The notes under the pieces were generated by a model, which had not been told where the DNA came from, did no database searches, and saw only the letters and a program-made list of their open reading frames with translations. From the NCBI GenBank assembly GCA_963815305.1, contig CAWFFW010000002.1:806001-870000 (forward strand): a stretch of 64,000 bases of DNA, given 5' to 3'. Source of the DNA: CAXBID01 sp963815305 (GTDB taxonomy: Bacteria > Bacteroidota > Bacteroidia > Flavobacteriales > Flavobacteriaceae). A program made the position numbers and the translations under genes. Below, piece after piece: positions 21,568 through 30,745 of the stretch (position 1 is its first letter; every line of letters starts with the position of its first letter).

Positions 21568-24500
21568 TTAAAAACCAACATTAAGTGTAAATGTATAAGA
21601 ACGAGTAATAGGAGATGCAACACCTCCACTATTAAAGAATTCAGGATCCTGTCCTCCTAACTTATCATCAGAGTATAACAAAAATAAATTTGTACCCTGT
21701 AAATTTAGACGCAGTGAGGATAACCCTAAATTTCTAATCGTATTACCATCAAAAGTATAACCTAAAGTTATATTTTTCATTCTAACAAAATCACCATCTG
21801 CCACTCTTGCTGTTGAGTAATTGTAAGCATTATAAGCTCTAGTAATATTAGTATTACCAACAGATTGTATTAAAGATTGAGAGGCTATAGCAGGTATATT
21901 AGTGATATTTTCATCACCTGGACGTTGCCAACGATTAACAAACTCTCTAGGAAACACACTTAAATCATTATATGTTGATGAATACGAGGGATCTAGACGA
22001 ATTTTATTGCCTCCAGAGAAAGACATAAAAAAGCTAAAATTCCAATTTTTATATTTAAAATTATTTGAAAGACCCCCAGTGATTGTAGGCAAGGTAGCCC
22101 CTTCATAAACCAAATAATCAAGAATATCTTCTGTAGCTTGAAAATCTATACCAGAGATCGGATCACGATCTTCACCAAATTCATCCTGACCTAAATCAAA
22201 AGTTGGTACCCCAAATTCGTTTAAACCATCAAATTTAAAAGAATATAGCGCATTACGCTCAGTACCGATGGCATTTCCTGTTCCATTAACTAAAGCAAAC
22301 ACATTCGGTCTTTGTTGTAAATTGGTAATCTCTTGATCAATGAACGAAATATTAAATCCAGAACGCCATTGAAAATTATCAGTACTTACGTTTACTGAAT
22401 TTAATTGAAATTCAATACCCTCTGTTGTCATTTCTGCATTATTTCCTAATTTAGTAAATTGCCCACCAATACCAGAAGTTCTAACTAAATCCAATAAATC
22501 TATACCTCGTCTTGAATATACATCTAAAACAGCTCTTAAACGCTCATTAAAAAGACCAACTTCCAAACCTAAATTTAATTCACGCGTTTGTTCGTATGTT
22601 AATTCAGAATTTTCCAAATCAGATATATCAATAAAGTTTTCTCTTTGGTCTAAATTAAACCTATCTGTTATTGAGTTTAAAAATACGGCTCTATTATTAC
22701 TCGCGGCATCATTTAATAAACCTGTTACACCGTAACTTGGTCTAAATACTAAACTTGATATTACGTTAGAGTTCTCAAGAAATTTTTCTTTATGTGCATT
22801 CCAGCGGGCACCAATAGAATAGGTTGGCAACCATCTTGAACTTGACGACTCTCCAGCTCTATTAGACCCTTCGTAATTACCTGTAACACTTAATACGTAT
22901 TTTGTATCAAAATCATAATTAACTTGCATTGCTAATGAGACTTCTCGAGATCGTGTATCCTGAGAAAAAAAGTAGTCGTCACCTTCCAAAATAGCTTTTC
23001 TTAAGATGTCTGGATCTGTAAATATAGCTCCGCCTCTATCAAATTGATAACCATATCCTGTATTTGAAGACGACGTTCTATCCGCATGTCTATATTCTTG
23101 ATTAAAATACACATTAAGATTATGAAGATCATTAAACTTTTTGTCGTATTGGAATGAATTCCTGAACGTATACGCTGTAAGTGTATTTTTATTTTCTGTG
23201 AGAATCCCACCTACTGGAAGAACCACACGAGGCAAGGCCACAGGGTCGTCTGGATCGTTAAATAAAAAGGTGTTCGCGTTTCTTACTATGGCATTTTCAG
23301 CAGCTCTGTAAGCAGATACCCTATTGGAGTTTGCTCTTGCTGAGTTTTCACCTATATTTTGCACGTATCGTGCTGAACCTAAAAAGTTATATTTTAGGTT
23401 ATCATTTATTTTGTATTCAATCTGGCCTTGAAATTTAATATCTGTTCTATTAATTTCCAAAGTATTAGTTTCTATTTCGTTAAGTATGTTGATAGGTGCC
23501 CAATTGGCTCTATAATATTCTAAATCCCCATTCTGGTCTCTAGGTCTAAGTGCCCTACTTGTAGCTAAAGCGTAATTAAAAGGATTGATATCAAACTCCC
23601 TATTAAATGCTCCAAAAAAAGTATCATTTTGTCTTGCTAAGGTTCCTGGCGCATTTTGATTAACAATATTTGCACTTCCCAATAAAGTAAAGATTAATTT
23701 ATCGTCATTAAAGTGAAAAGAATTTCTAAAATTTGCTGTAATACGTCTTACCCTATCAGCAATAGACCAACCACCATCCGTAAAATAGCCTATGGATGCA
23801 TACGTTCTAGTAGTTTCTGAACCACTAGAAAAACTAATATTATGGTTTTGAGTTGGTGTCATGTTGTACAACTCTTTAAACCAGTCTGTATTTGCTAATT
23901 CGTACTGTTGTAAAAAAGAAGCTCGTGCTTCTGGTGTATTAGGAATTCCAAAAGCGCCGTTACTTTCATTAAAAACATTAATTGCGTTTGCTCTGATATT
24001 GTAAATACCTCCATTTCTTCCTGACAATACATCGGGATATTGTAAAAAACCTTTAGATTCTAACTCTCTGTAAACTGAGATGGTTTCTTGGGAATTTAAT
24101 AAATTGTATTGAGCGTACCTAGGTCTATCCCTCATTAAAAAATCACCATTGTAACTAAATGTTGGCGCTTGATCTTTCTTACCAGATTTTGTAGTTATAA
24201 CAATAACACCATTTTGAGCCCTTGCACCGTATAAAGAGGTTGCAGAGGCATCTTTTAAAATTTCAAAACTTTCAATATCATTTGCGTTTAAACCAGCGAT
24301 GGCCGAACTTAATAATGTACTTGGGTCTCCAGATACCAAATCAGCAAATGATACGTTCACAATTTGTTCTTGAATTACGCCATCTACAATCCAAATTGGA
24401 TCTGCATTACCAAGTATGGATGCAGACCCCCTTATTGTAATTCTTGGTGCCGCACCAAAAGTTCCTGTTACGTTTTGCACACTAACTCCAGCTGCACGAC

Positions 24501-24930
24501 CTTCTAATGATTGTGTAATATCGGGTAATCCCGCTAACTCTATGTCTTCTGCCTTTATAGATTGTGACGCTCCTGTAAATAATTCTCGCTTTACATTTTG
24601 ATATCCAGTAATTACTACCGCATCTAAGCTTTCGAGATCTTCATTTAAAGTGATGTTTAAGTTATTACTATTATTTACAGTTACCATCTTAGTTTCCATA
24701 CCAATATAACTGAACTTTAAGGTCTCTCCAGGTTTAGCATTAATGGAAAAATTACCATCAAAATCTGTCACAACACCTCTGTTTGTTGCATCCACAACAA
24801 TAGTTACACCATTGAGAGGAACTCCTCCAGCGTCCTGAACTGTACCCGTAATTTTGTTTTCTTGAGCATTGGACAGTTGAATTGAAAACACCATCAAAAG
24901 CATTAACAACCATGTCAATTTTAATTTCAT
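21568..24930 (-). CDS. SusC/RagA-family TonB-dependent outer-membrane transporter
   Basis: A roughly 1,120-residue transporter. I start it at ATG 24930 (MKLKLTWLLMLLM) rather than the in-frame ATG at 24954, since the former gives a standard signal peptide ending LSNAQ. The mature protein begins with a carboxypeptidase-like regulatory domain (KITGTVQDAGGVPLNGVTIV, to ~105), then the TonB-box area (LDAVVITGYQNVKRELFTGA), plug domain with ARAQNGVIVITTKSG, and a C-terminal 22-strand barrel. No STN signalling domain precedes it, so it is not likely to signal directly to an anti-sigma factor. It imports the substrate captured by SusD. Confidence 0.93.
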   Translation of the reverse strand: MKLKLTWLLMLLMVFSIQLSNAQENKITGTVQDAGGVPLNGVTIVVDATNRGVVTDFDGNFSINAKPGETLKFSYIGMETKMVTVNNSNNLNITLNEDLESLDAVVITGYQNVKRELFTGASQSIKAEDIELAGLPDITQSLEGRAAGVSVQNVTGTFGAAPRITIRGSASILGNADPIWIVDGVIQEQIVNVSFADLVSGDPSTLLSSAIAGLNANDIESFEILKDASATSLYGARAQNGVIVITTKSGKKDQAPTFSYNGDFLMRDRPRYAQYNLLNSQETISVYRELESKGFLQYPDVLSGRNGGIYNIRANAINVFNESNGAFGIPNTPEARASFLQQYELANTDWFKELYNMTPTQNHNISFSSGSETTRTYASIGYFTDGGWSIADRVRRITANFRNSFHFNDDKLIFTLLGSANIVNQNAPGTLARQNDTFFGAFNREFDINPFNYALATSRALRPRDQNGDLEYYRANWAPINILNEIETNTLEINRTDIKFQGQIEYKINDNLKYNFLGSARYVQNIGENSARANSNRVSAYRAAENAIVRNANTFLFNDPDDPVALPRVVLPVGGILTENKNTLTAYTFRNSFQYDKKFNDLHNLNVYFNQEYRHADRTSSSNTGYGYQFDRGGAIFTDPDILRKAILEGDDYFFSQDTRSREVSLAMQVNYDFDTKYVLSVTGNYEGSNRAGESSSSRWLPTYSIGARWNAHKEKFLENSNVISSLVFRPSYGVTGLLNDAASNNRAVFLNSITDRFNLDQRENFIDISDLENSELTYEQTRELNLGLEVGLFNERLRAVLDVYSRRGIDLLDLVRTSGIGGQFTKLGNNAEMTTEGIEFQLNSVNVSTDNFQWRSGFNISFIDQEITNLQQRPNVFALVNGTGNAIGTERNALYSFKFDGLNEFGVPTFDLGQDEFGEDRDPISGIDFQATEDILDYLVYEGATLPTITGGLSNNFKYKNWNFSFFMSFSGGNKIRLDPSYSSTYNDLSVFPREFVNRWQRPGDENITNIPAIASQSLIQSVGNTNITRAYNAYNYSTARVADGDFVRMKNITLGYTFDGNTIRNLGLSSLRLNLQGTNLFLLYSDDKLGGQDPEFFNSGGVASPITRSYTFTLNVGF

Positions 24931-25018
24931 ATAATAATAATTTGAATTAGTCAATGGCGAATTTCTTAATATAATCTTAAAGAAACAAAAAAAAACACTT
25001 CTTTTAAATGTTAAATTT

Positions 25019-25105
25019 AATCACTTTTACGTTTTGTTTAAAGAATATTCATGTTTTAAGCACTTTTTGCTTAAAAAATTAAACAAAATTAACAAAAGAG
25101 TGATT
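25019..25105. repeat. Inverted-repeat region between susC and rnhB
   Basis: Arms AATCACTTTTACGTTTTGTT (from 25019) and the near-inverse AACAAAATTAACAAAAGAGT (to ~25101, followed by GATT) share about 20 matching bases with small gaps. Inside lies a smaller palindrome, TTTTAAGCA...TGCTTAAAA (about 25054-25076). The pair sits in the divergent gap between the uptake locus and rnhB, so a cruciform-like operator or a structured susC leader are possible. It is AT-rich, so chance similarity is a risk. Confidence 0.4.
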
Positions 25106-25165
25106 TTTTTATAACTGTTAAAATAAAATTAGCCGATGTTTAAAAACTAATTATTCATTTAATAT

Positions 25166-25173
25166 TATTTTTG
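25166..25173 (+). promoter_or_regulatory. -7 box directly before rnhB
   Basis: TATTTTTG matches TAnnTTTG and lies only 4 bases before the rnhB ATG (CCGC between). Transcription would begin at or next to the start codon, giving a leaderless or nearly leaderless message. No good -33 box is visible. Confidence 0.6.
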
Positions 25174-25177
25174 CCGC

Positions 25178-25777
25178 ATGTTACTTATAAACCATTCGGG
25201 TATATTATTAGAGTGTGGTACTGACGAAGCTGGGCGAGGTTGTTTGGCTGGCCCCGTTACAGCCGCTGCAGTTATACTTTCAGATAGTTATAAAAATGAT
25301 ATTCTAAACGATTCCAAACAACTTAGTGAACGTAACAGAATGCTTTTAAAGCCTATAATTGAAAATGAGGCTTTGACTTTTGGAGTTACTCACATTTTTC
25401 AAGAAGAAATAGATAAAATAAACATCCTTAATGCTTCTATTTTAGCTATGCATCATTCTATAAAAAAGCTAAAACCTCAACCTGAGTTTATAATAGTTGA
25501 TGGAAATAAATTTAAACCCTATCAGAGCATTAAATTTAAAACTATAATTAAGGGCGATAGTAAATATTTAAGTATTGCTGCGGCATCAGTTTTAGCTAAA
25601 ACATATCGGGATATTTATATGGAAACTATTCATGAGGAATACCCCATGTACAATTGGAAACAAAACAAAGGCTACCCAACTAAAGAACACAGAGATGCTA
25701 TAAAAAAATATGGTGTAACAAAACACCACAGAAAATCGTTCAAGCTGTTACCTAAACAGTTAAAATTAGATGTTTAA
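25178..25777 (+). CDS. rnhB: Ribonuclease HII
   Basis: A 199-residue cytoplasmic enzyme that nicks RNA-DNA hybrids and removes single ribonucleotides from DNA. GTDEAGRGCLAGPV holds the first two catalytic acids (Asp16, Glu17); NDSKQLSERNR, ADG-type FIIVDGNKF with the third Asp, and the C-terminal KHHRKSFKLL are further RnhB motifs. The start fits family length (about 200). The gene is monocistronic, with its own -7 box just upstream. Confidence 0.95.
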   Translation: MLLINHSGILLECGTDEAGRGCLAGPVTAAAVILSDSYKNDILNDSKQLSERNRMLLKPIIENEALTFGVTHIFQEEIDKINILNASILAMHHSIKKLKPQPEFIIVDGNKFKPYQSIKFKTIIKGDSKYLSIAAASVLAKTYRDIYMETIHEEYPMYNWKQNKGYPTKEHRDAIKKYGVTKHHRKSFKLLPKQLKLDV

Positions 25778-25825
25778 GGTTTTAGTTTGATTAATTTTCT
25801 ATACGTTTTAAATTGAAAAATATGT

Positions 25826-25833
25826 AGGTTTGT
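25826..25833 (+). promoter_or_regulatory. -7 box before the 809-residue lipoprotein gene
   Basis: TAGGTTTG matches TAnnTTTG, 17 bases before ATG 25851. An in-frame TTG at 25830 lies inside this box, which argues for the downstream ATG as the start. The -33 box is weak. Confidence 0.55.
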
Positions 25834-25850
25834 ATAAATTAATTCGTTTC

Positions 25851-28280
25851 ATGAGATTTTTTTGTTTTGCCCTCTTAATCACCTTGCTTTTTAGTTGTTC
25901 GAATACATCTACAAACAAATATAAACTTACAGACTTTGTTCCAGAAAATACTGATGTTATTATAAAAACATCAAATTTAGAAAGTTTAAAAAGTAGCATA
26001 AACAACAGTGATTTTCTTCAACACCTAACAAAAACTCAATCTTATACAATTTTACAATCTCAATTAGAGGGTTTATCTCTTTTAAAACCAAATGGTGCTG
26101 TTTTAATTTGTTTTTCTAAGGATAATAACGATTCATTACAATATACCCTTATAACTAAATATCACGAAAGTTTATTTGTAACCGATTCGCTTCAAAATTA
26201 TGTTGAAGAATCTCTTGTTTATAAAAACAAAAATATCACTAAATCAACATTAAATCTACATACCTTTTACAGTACAGTTATAGATAGTACATTTTTTACT
26301 TCATCATCAAGAGAACTTATTGATGCTGCGTTTAACAAAAAAAAAAATAATACCGATTTAGAAAAAATATACTCCACAACAAGTGATACCAAAACAGCTT
26401 CAATCATCTTAAAACCCAATAACTCGTTTATAAAAACATTTTTTGTAAACGATTCTTTAAACCTCAAGACTTTTACAAATCACATCGCTATTGATGTCGA
26501 CATTAGTCAGGATGATATCATTATCAATGGAATAACAAGGGCTTCTGATTCAACAGAAAGATTAATAAACATTTTTAAAAATACCATCCCGCAAGAAAAT
26601 TCAATTCAAAATATTACACCATCAAATAGCGATGGTTTTATGAGTTTTACGTTTGATAATTTTAAAGTTTTTGAAGCCAATTTGATGAAATTCAATAAAA
26701 CCGACTCTATTACCTCCAATAATCTTTTTGCTAATATTGTAGAAGTTGGTGTTGTTTATGAAGCTGAAAATCGTGCTATTATTTTAAACTCTTTAGATGT
26801 TATCGCTACTAAAGATGCTTTACTAAGTGAACAAAATCAAATTGATACTTATAGACAAATTGACGTTTACAGTTTTAGTAAACCTCATTTATTTACAAAT
26901 ATATTTTCACCTTTAATTGTATTTAATGACGCGACAATGTATTGTGTAATTGATAACTTTTTTGTTTTTACCAATAGCATCGAATCACTTCAAAATATAA
27001 TTGCTAACTATCAAAATAAAACAACATTAAACGAACGCAGTTATTTTAAAGCTATTAAAAAACATTTAACTGACGAATCCTCCCTACTTTTGGTCTTTAA
27101 CCCATCCAACTTAGAGACTATCTTGGATAAAAACGGTTTGAAAAAATCAGTCTATAAATTAGATAAATATCATACTTCGGCTATTCAATTTATATATGAA
27201 ATTAATTTTGCACATGTAAATGGTATTATTAAAAAGAGTAAGACTAAAGCGTCTTTGAATTCGGTTTCAGAGGAATTGAATATTAAATTAGAAGCCGACT
27301 TATTAAATACACCGCAATTTGTAACCAATCACATGACCAAAGAAAAAGAAATTGTTGTGCAAGACATTAGCAATAACTTATATTTAATTTCAAACAAAGG
27401 AAAGATTCTTTGGAAAAAACAACTCCAAGGCTCGGTTTTAGGTAAAATTGAACAAATTGATATTTATAAAAACGGTCGATTACAACTGGCTTTTGCAACC
27501 CCAAAACGAATTTATGTTTTAGATAGAAACGGTAGAGAGGTTGATCCTTTCCCAAAAAAATTTAATGATGACATTACACAACCACTTTCAGTTTTCGACT
27601 ATGATAAAAATAAAAAATACAGATTCTTGGTTACACAAGGCAAAAATGTTTTAATGTATAATATTAATGCTAAACCTGTAAATGGTTTTACATTTAAATC
27701 GGCTAATGCTAAAATTATTTGTCAACCTAAACATTTTAGAATTGGTAGTAAAGATTACATTACATTTAAAACCAATAGTAAGTTTTACATATTAGACCGA
27801 ACGGGAAAAACAAGAGTAACACCAAAAACAAATAGCAAATTTTCAGATGAAGGTATTTATTTATATGACGCTAAATTTACTACAACTACTGATAAATCTC
27901 ATTTGATAAATATAGACACTAAAGGACGTACTGATATTCAAGATTTAAACTTATCTGAAAATCATCATATTGAAACAACAAGTAAAACATTGGTGTTACA
28001 ATCAGAAAACAAACTCACCATAAAAAGAAATACTTTAAATCTTGATTATGGAAATTACACTGAACCTAAGATTTTCTATATAAAAGATAAAATTTACGTC
28101 TCTGTTACTGACTTGCAAGCACAGAAAATACAATTATTTGATAGTGAAGGAAAAGCAATTCCTAATTTTCCCGTTTATGGAAATTCGTCTATAGAACTTG
28201 ACGATGTAGATAAAGACAAAAATTTAGAATTTATAACAAAAGGTGAAAACAATTCCATTATTCTATATCAAATAAATTAG
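25851..28280 (+). CDS. Large lipoprotein with C-terminal beta-propeller-like repeats
   Basis: An 809-residue lipoprotein beginning MRFFCFALLITLLFSC (Cys16). The N-terminal ~450 residues include segments such as DFVPENTDVIIKTSNLESLK, reminiscent of proteins with the DUF3352-type fold, but I cannot claim the family. The C-terminal ~340 residues show repeated short beta units with Asp/Gly (YVLDRNGREVDPFPKKF, VFDYDKNKKYRFLVTQG, LFDSEGKAIPNFPVYG, VDKDKNLEFITKG), like FG-GAP or PQQ-type propellers. The function is unknown; periplasmic or surface location is expected. No partner gene is obvious nearby. Confidence 0.7.
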   Translation: MRFFCFALLITLLFSCSNTSTNKYKLTDFVPENTDVIIKTSNLESLKSSINNSDFLQHLTKTQSYTILQSQLEGLSLLKPNGAVLICFSKDNNDSLQYTLITKYHESLFVTDSLQNYVEESLVYKNKNITKSTLNLHTFYSTVIDSTFFTSSSRELIDAAFNKKKNNTDLEKIYSTTSDTKTASIILKPNNSFIKTFFVNDSLNLKTFTNHIAIDVDISQDDIIINGITRASDSTERLINIFKNTIPQENSIQNITPSNSDGFMSFTFDNFKVFEANLMKFNKTDSITSNNLFANIVEVGVVYEAENRAIILNSLDVIATKDALLSEQNQIDTYRQIDVYSFSKPHLFTNIFSPLIVFNDATMYCVIDNFFVFTNSIESLQNIIANYQNKTTLNERSYFKAIKKHLTDESSLLLVFNPSNLETILDKNGLKKSVYKLDKYHTSAIQFIYEINFAHVNGIIKKSKTKASLNSVSEELNIKLEADLLNTPQFVTNHMTKEKEIVVQDISNNLYLISNKGKILWKKQLQGSVLGKIEQIDIYKNGRLQLAFATPKRIYVLDRNGREVDPFPKKFNDDITQPLSVFDYDKNKKYRFLVTQGKNVLMYNINAKPVNGFTFKSANAKIICQPKHFRIGSKDYITFKTNSKFYILDRTGKTRVTPKTNSKFSDEGIYLYDAKFTTTTDKSHLINIDTKGRTDIQDLNLSENHHIETTSKTLVLQSENKLTIKRNTLNLDYGNYTEPKIFYIKDKIYVSVTDLQAQKIQLFDSEGKAIPNFPVYGNSSIELDDVDKDKNLEFITKGENNSIILYQIN

Positions 28281-28373
28281 TGCTAATAAATCAGTTAGTT
28301 AATTTTCTCGTTTACCTTTTGTCGATAAAAAACTAATCTTTATCTTTAGCCAGCTATTAATCAATTTTTTAAA

Positions 28374-28613
28374 ATGAAATTACCCGAAAATGCTTCACGC
28401 ATTGCTTTTTATGCATCCCCATTTGTATTTTTTTCTTCCATTTATTTTTCACAAACAAACAAAATAAAAAATTTTAAACGTTCTGTAACTATTAACAATT
28501 TGCTTGTTTTTATCAGAAATTATTTTGCCGCTTTTAGTGAAGTATCTTTAGATTATAGCCATATTAATCACGGTAAATTTCAAAAAATGAACTCAAAATT
28601 TATTAAAATATAA
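28374..28613 (+). CDS. Possible small protein, uncertain
   Basis: A 79-residue frame starting MKLPENASRIAFYASPFVF, with one hydrophobic segment (~11-25) and a basic C-terminal half. I recognise no family. In its favour: an isolated ATG at a reasonable place between the lipoprotein gene and a strong terminator that starts 34 bases beyond its stop. Against it: ordinary AT-rich composition with no recognisable domain. Confidence 0.3.
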   Translation: MKLPENASRIAFYASPFVFFSSIYFSQTNKIKNFKRSVTINNLLVFIRNYFAAFSEVSLDYSHINHGKFQKMNSKFIKI

Positions 28614-28646
28614 CGATAACCAAGTCGAAAGTCCTCGAATCTTGTG

Positions 28647-28684
28647 GAACGTCAAAGTGTAAAAGCTTTGGCGTTCTTTTTTTA
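28647..28684 (+). terminator. Terminator before the NdpA-like gene
   Basis: The stem GAACGTCAAAG/CTTTGGCGTTC (11 bp with one G-T pair) is followed by eight T residues. It ends plus-strand transcription from the large lipoprotein gene and, if real, the 79-residue frame. Confidence 0.8.
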
Positions 28685-28732
28685 CAACTATTTCAACTTT
28701 ATTTAATAGTATTGCAATCTTATTAAAAAATT

Positions 28733-29782
28733 ATGATCACACGAAAAAACGCCTCCATTTCAAAATTTATTATTCATAAAGTTGGTAATAAATTTAACGA
28801 TACCAAAAATGCTTTTTCAGAAAAACTAGTCGATTTTGACGAAGCCAGTTACGATTTAATGTTACCGTTTTTATTGCGCTCTTTTGGCAACGTGGTACAG
28901 AGTTACCGATTTAATCATCATGCTGATATTAGTTTAAATGAAATTAATAGTTACTCCGCTCAGCTGTTTAATGATGAAGGAGGTTTTATTGATATCTCAA
29001 AACATATAGTCACGCATTTATATGAGCAATCTACATCAGCTCAAATAAAAACTGGTGATGTTTTAGTTGTTATGTTTGAAGGTATTGAGTTTAGAGATAT
29101 GACCACCAATGCCATTGGTATTTTTAAAATTGAAAGTAAAGTAAATTTCTTCCAAACTTATTTAGAAAATAATAGTTATGATGTTTTAGTTCAAAAAGGT
29201 ATTAGCTCAAAAAAAGTGGATAAAGGCTGTTTAATTTTAAATCAGAGTGATACTGAAGGACATATTATTTTAAGTGTTGACAATAATAGTTACGATGCGC
29301 AGTATTGGATCAATCAGTTTTTGAATATAAAATATGCTGATGATGCCAACAATCATACGCAACAATATATAGCGCTTTGTAAAGACTTCTCTACCGAGAT
29401 TTTAAAAACAAGTTATGGTGCTCAGGAACAGAATAGCTTTTTAGCGAAAACTATCGACTTTTTTAAAGAGAATGAAGTCGTAAATATTGAACGTTTTAAA
29501 GAAGAATTGTTTGAAGATGAAAAACAAATTAGGGAATTTGAAAATTACAAAAAAGAATTTGAAGGCGAACAAAATTTAGTTATTCGTAACCAATTTGATG
29601 TTGCCGAAATTGTGGTAACTAAGGAAAAACGCAAATTTAAAACTGATATTAAATTAGATACGCATATACAAATAAAACTAGATATTGATGCCCCAGATGC
29701 CTCCGCCGAATATTTAGAGCGTGGTTATGATGATGAAAAAAAGATGCACTATTACAAGGTGTTTTTTAATGCTGAAAGTTAA
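28733..29782 (+). CDS. Nucleoid-associated protein, NdpA/YejK family
   Basis: A 349-residue cytoplasmic protein of the 37-kDa nucleoid-associated family (NA37). N-terminal SISKFIIHKVGNKFNDT and the central DVLVVMFEGIEF and YWINQFLNIKYADDANNHTQ fit the family. E. coli YejK binds DNA and is linked to topoisomerases; the flavobacterial role is not established. It is followed after 43 bases by a lipoprotein gene in the same orientation. No special motif suggests transfer. Confidence 0.85.
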   Translation: MITRKNASISKFIIHKVGNKFNDTKNAFSEKLVDFDEASYDLMLPFLLRSFGNVVQSYRFNHHADISLNEINSYSAQLFNDEGGFIDISKHIVTHLYEQSTSAQIKTGDVLVVMFEGIEFRDMTTNAIGIFKIESKVNFFQTYLENNSYDVLVQKGISSKKVDKGCLILNQSDTEGHIILSVDNNSYDAQYWINQFLNIKYADDANNHTQQYIALCKDFSTEILKTSYGAQEQNSFLAKTIDFFKENEVVNIERFKEELFEDEKQIREFENYKKEFEGEQNLVIRNQFDVAEIVVTKEKRKFKTDIKLDTHIQIKLDIDAPDASAEYLERGYDDEKKMHYYKVFFNAES

Positions 29783-29825
29783 GTTACGCAACCCTTTTAG
29801 GATTTATGCATCTATTAAAAAAACC

Positions 29826-30212
29826 ATGAAAAGAATCTTCGTATTATCCATTTTAATTTGTTTTTTAAGTCAATCTTGTAAAAATGATGATGATAGTTTA
29901 AACAACACATGTAATGTTTCTAATCCTATTGAGGATTTTGATTGGTTAAAAGAAATAGTTGAAGACTTTCAACAATCAAGTCAAGTTGATGAAGCTTACA
30001 TTTATCAATCAACATATGAGAGGAAAACTGTGTTTATAATTGGCAGTTGTTGTGCTTATTGTAATACCTTCATATCTGTAGCTTATTGTAACGGTGAATC
30101 AGCATTCAATATAATAGATAACGAAGGTGAAAAGGAAGCTTACGATAAATTTCTTATATCTTATCAAGGTGATTTAATTTGGTCGTCTTCAAATTTTGTC
30201 TGTAATGATTGA
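29826..30212 (+). CDS. Cysteine-rich small lipoprotein
   Basis: A 128-residue lipoprotein; I choose ATG 29826 because MKRIFVLSILICFLSQSC is a clean lipobox signal (Cys18, then KNDDDS). A longer frame reading from 29721 overlaps the NdpA gene and is not credible. The mature part has a core reading EDFDWLKEIVEDFQ, and a cluster of cysteines (IIGSCCAYCNTFISVAYCNG) plus one near the end, probably disulfide or metal-binding. I do not recognise the family with certainty. Confidence 0.65.
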   Translation: MKRIFVLSILICFLSQSCKNDDDSLNNTCNVSNPIEDFDWLKEIVEDFQQSSQVDEAYIYQSTYERKTVFIIGSCCAYCNTFISVAYCNGESAFNIIDNEGEKEAYDKFLISYQGDLIWSSSNFVCND

Positions 30213-30250
30213 TGATAATCATAAATAAAAAGTAAAGGTTAGACTAATAG

Positions 30251-30745
30251 CTAAAATTCATTTTCCTGATGTCCTTTAATATCATCAATGCTGTTAACGT
30301 GAAATTCCTTTTTTATATTAATAATTCGATTATATAACCATCTTTCTTCAAAAATTAGGCATATACCTAACAAGAGAATAAAAAAGCAAGATAAATATAT
30401 TAAGTGGGAATTGGAATTAATTGAACCTGCCATATTTAAATCATAAAAAATATAAATTAATTTCAATGACATATAAATTAATAATAGTGCGAAAATTAGA
30501 TTTGAAACCCAAAGCGAAACATCACGTAACATCATTTTTTGTTGATATTTGTATAAATTCAATGTTCTAAAATGGTAGATAACACTTAAGACTCCCATTA
30601 TACAGGTTAAGATATCTATGTACATTCCCATATCTAAATCCATATTTTTTATTATAATTAATGAATAAAGCGCAAAAATCATAATACTACTTATTAAAAT
30701 AGAGGTAGCTAAAAGTATTATTTTTAAAAATCGTTTCAATTTCAT
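30251..30745 (-). CDS. Four-segment membrane protein, unknown
   Basis: A 164-residue protein with about four hydrophobic segments (~8-31, ~41-57, ~79-101 and ~115-132) and a charged C-terminal end (KEFHVNSIDDIKGHQENEF). Its start overlaps the lipB stop by 4 bases (30742-30745), so it follows lipB as a coupled gene. I do not recognise the family; no catalytic motif is visible. Confidence 0.6.
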   Translation of the reverse strand: MKLKRFLKIILLATSILISSIMIFALYSLIIIKNMDLDMGMYIDILTCIMGVLSVIYHFRTLNLYKYQQKMMLRDVSLWVSNLIFALLLIYMSLKLIYIFYDLNMAGSINSNSHLIYLSCFFILLLGICLIFEERWLYNRIINIKKEFHVNSIDDIKGHQENEF

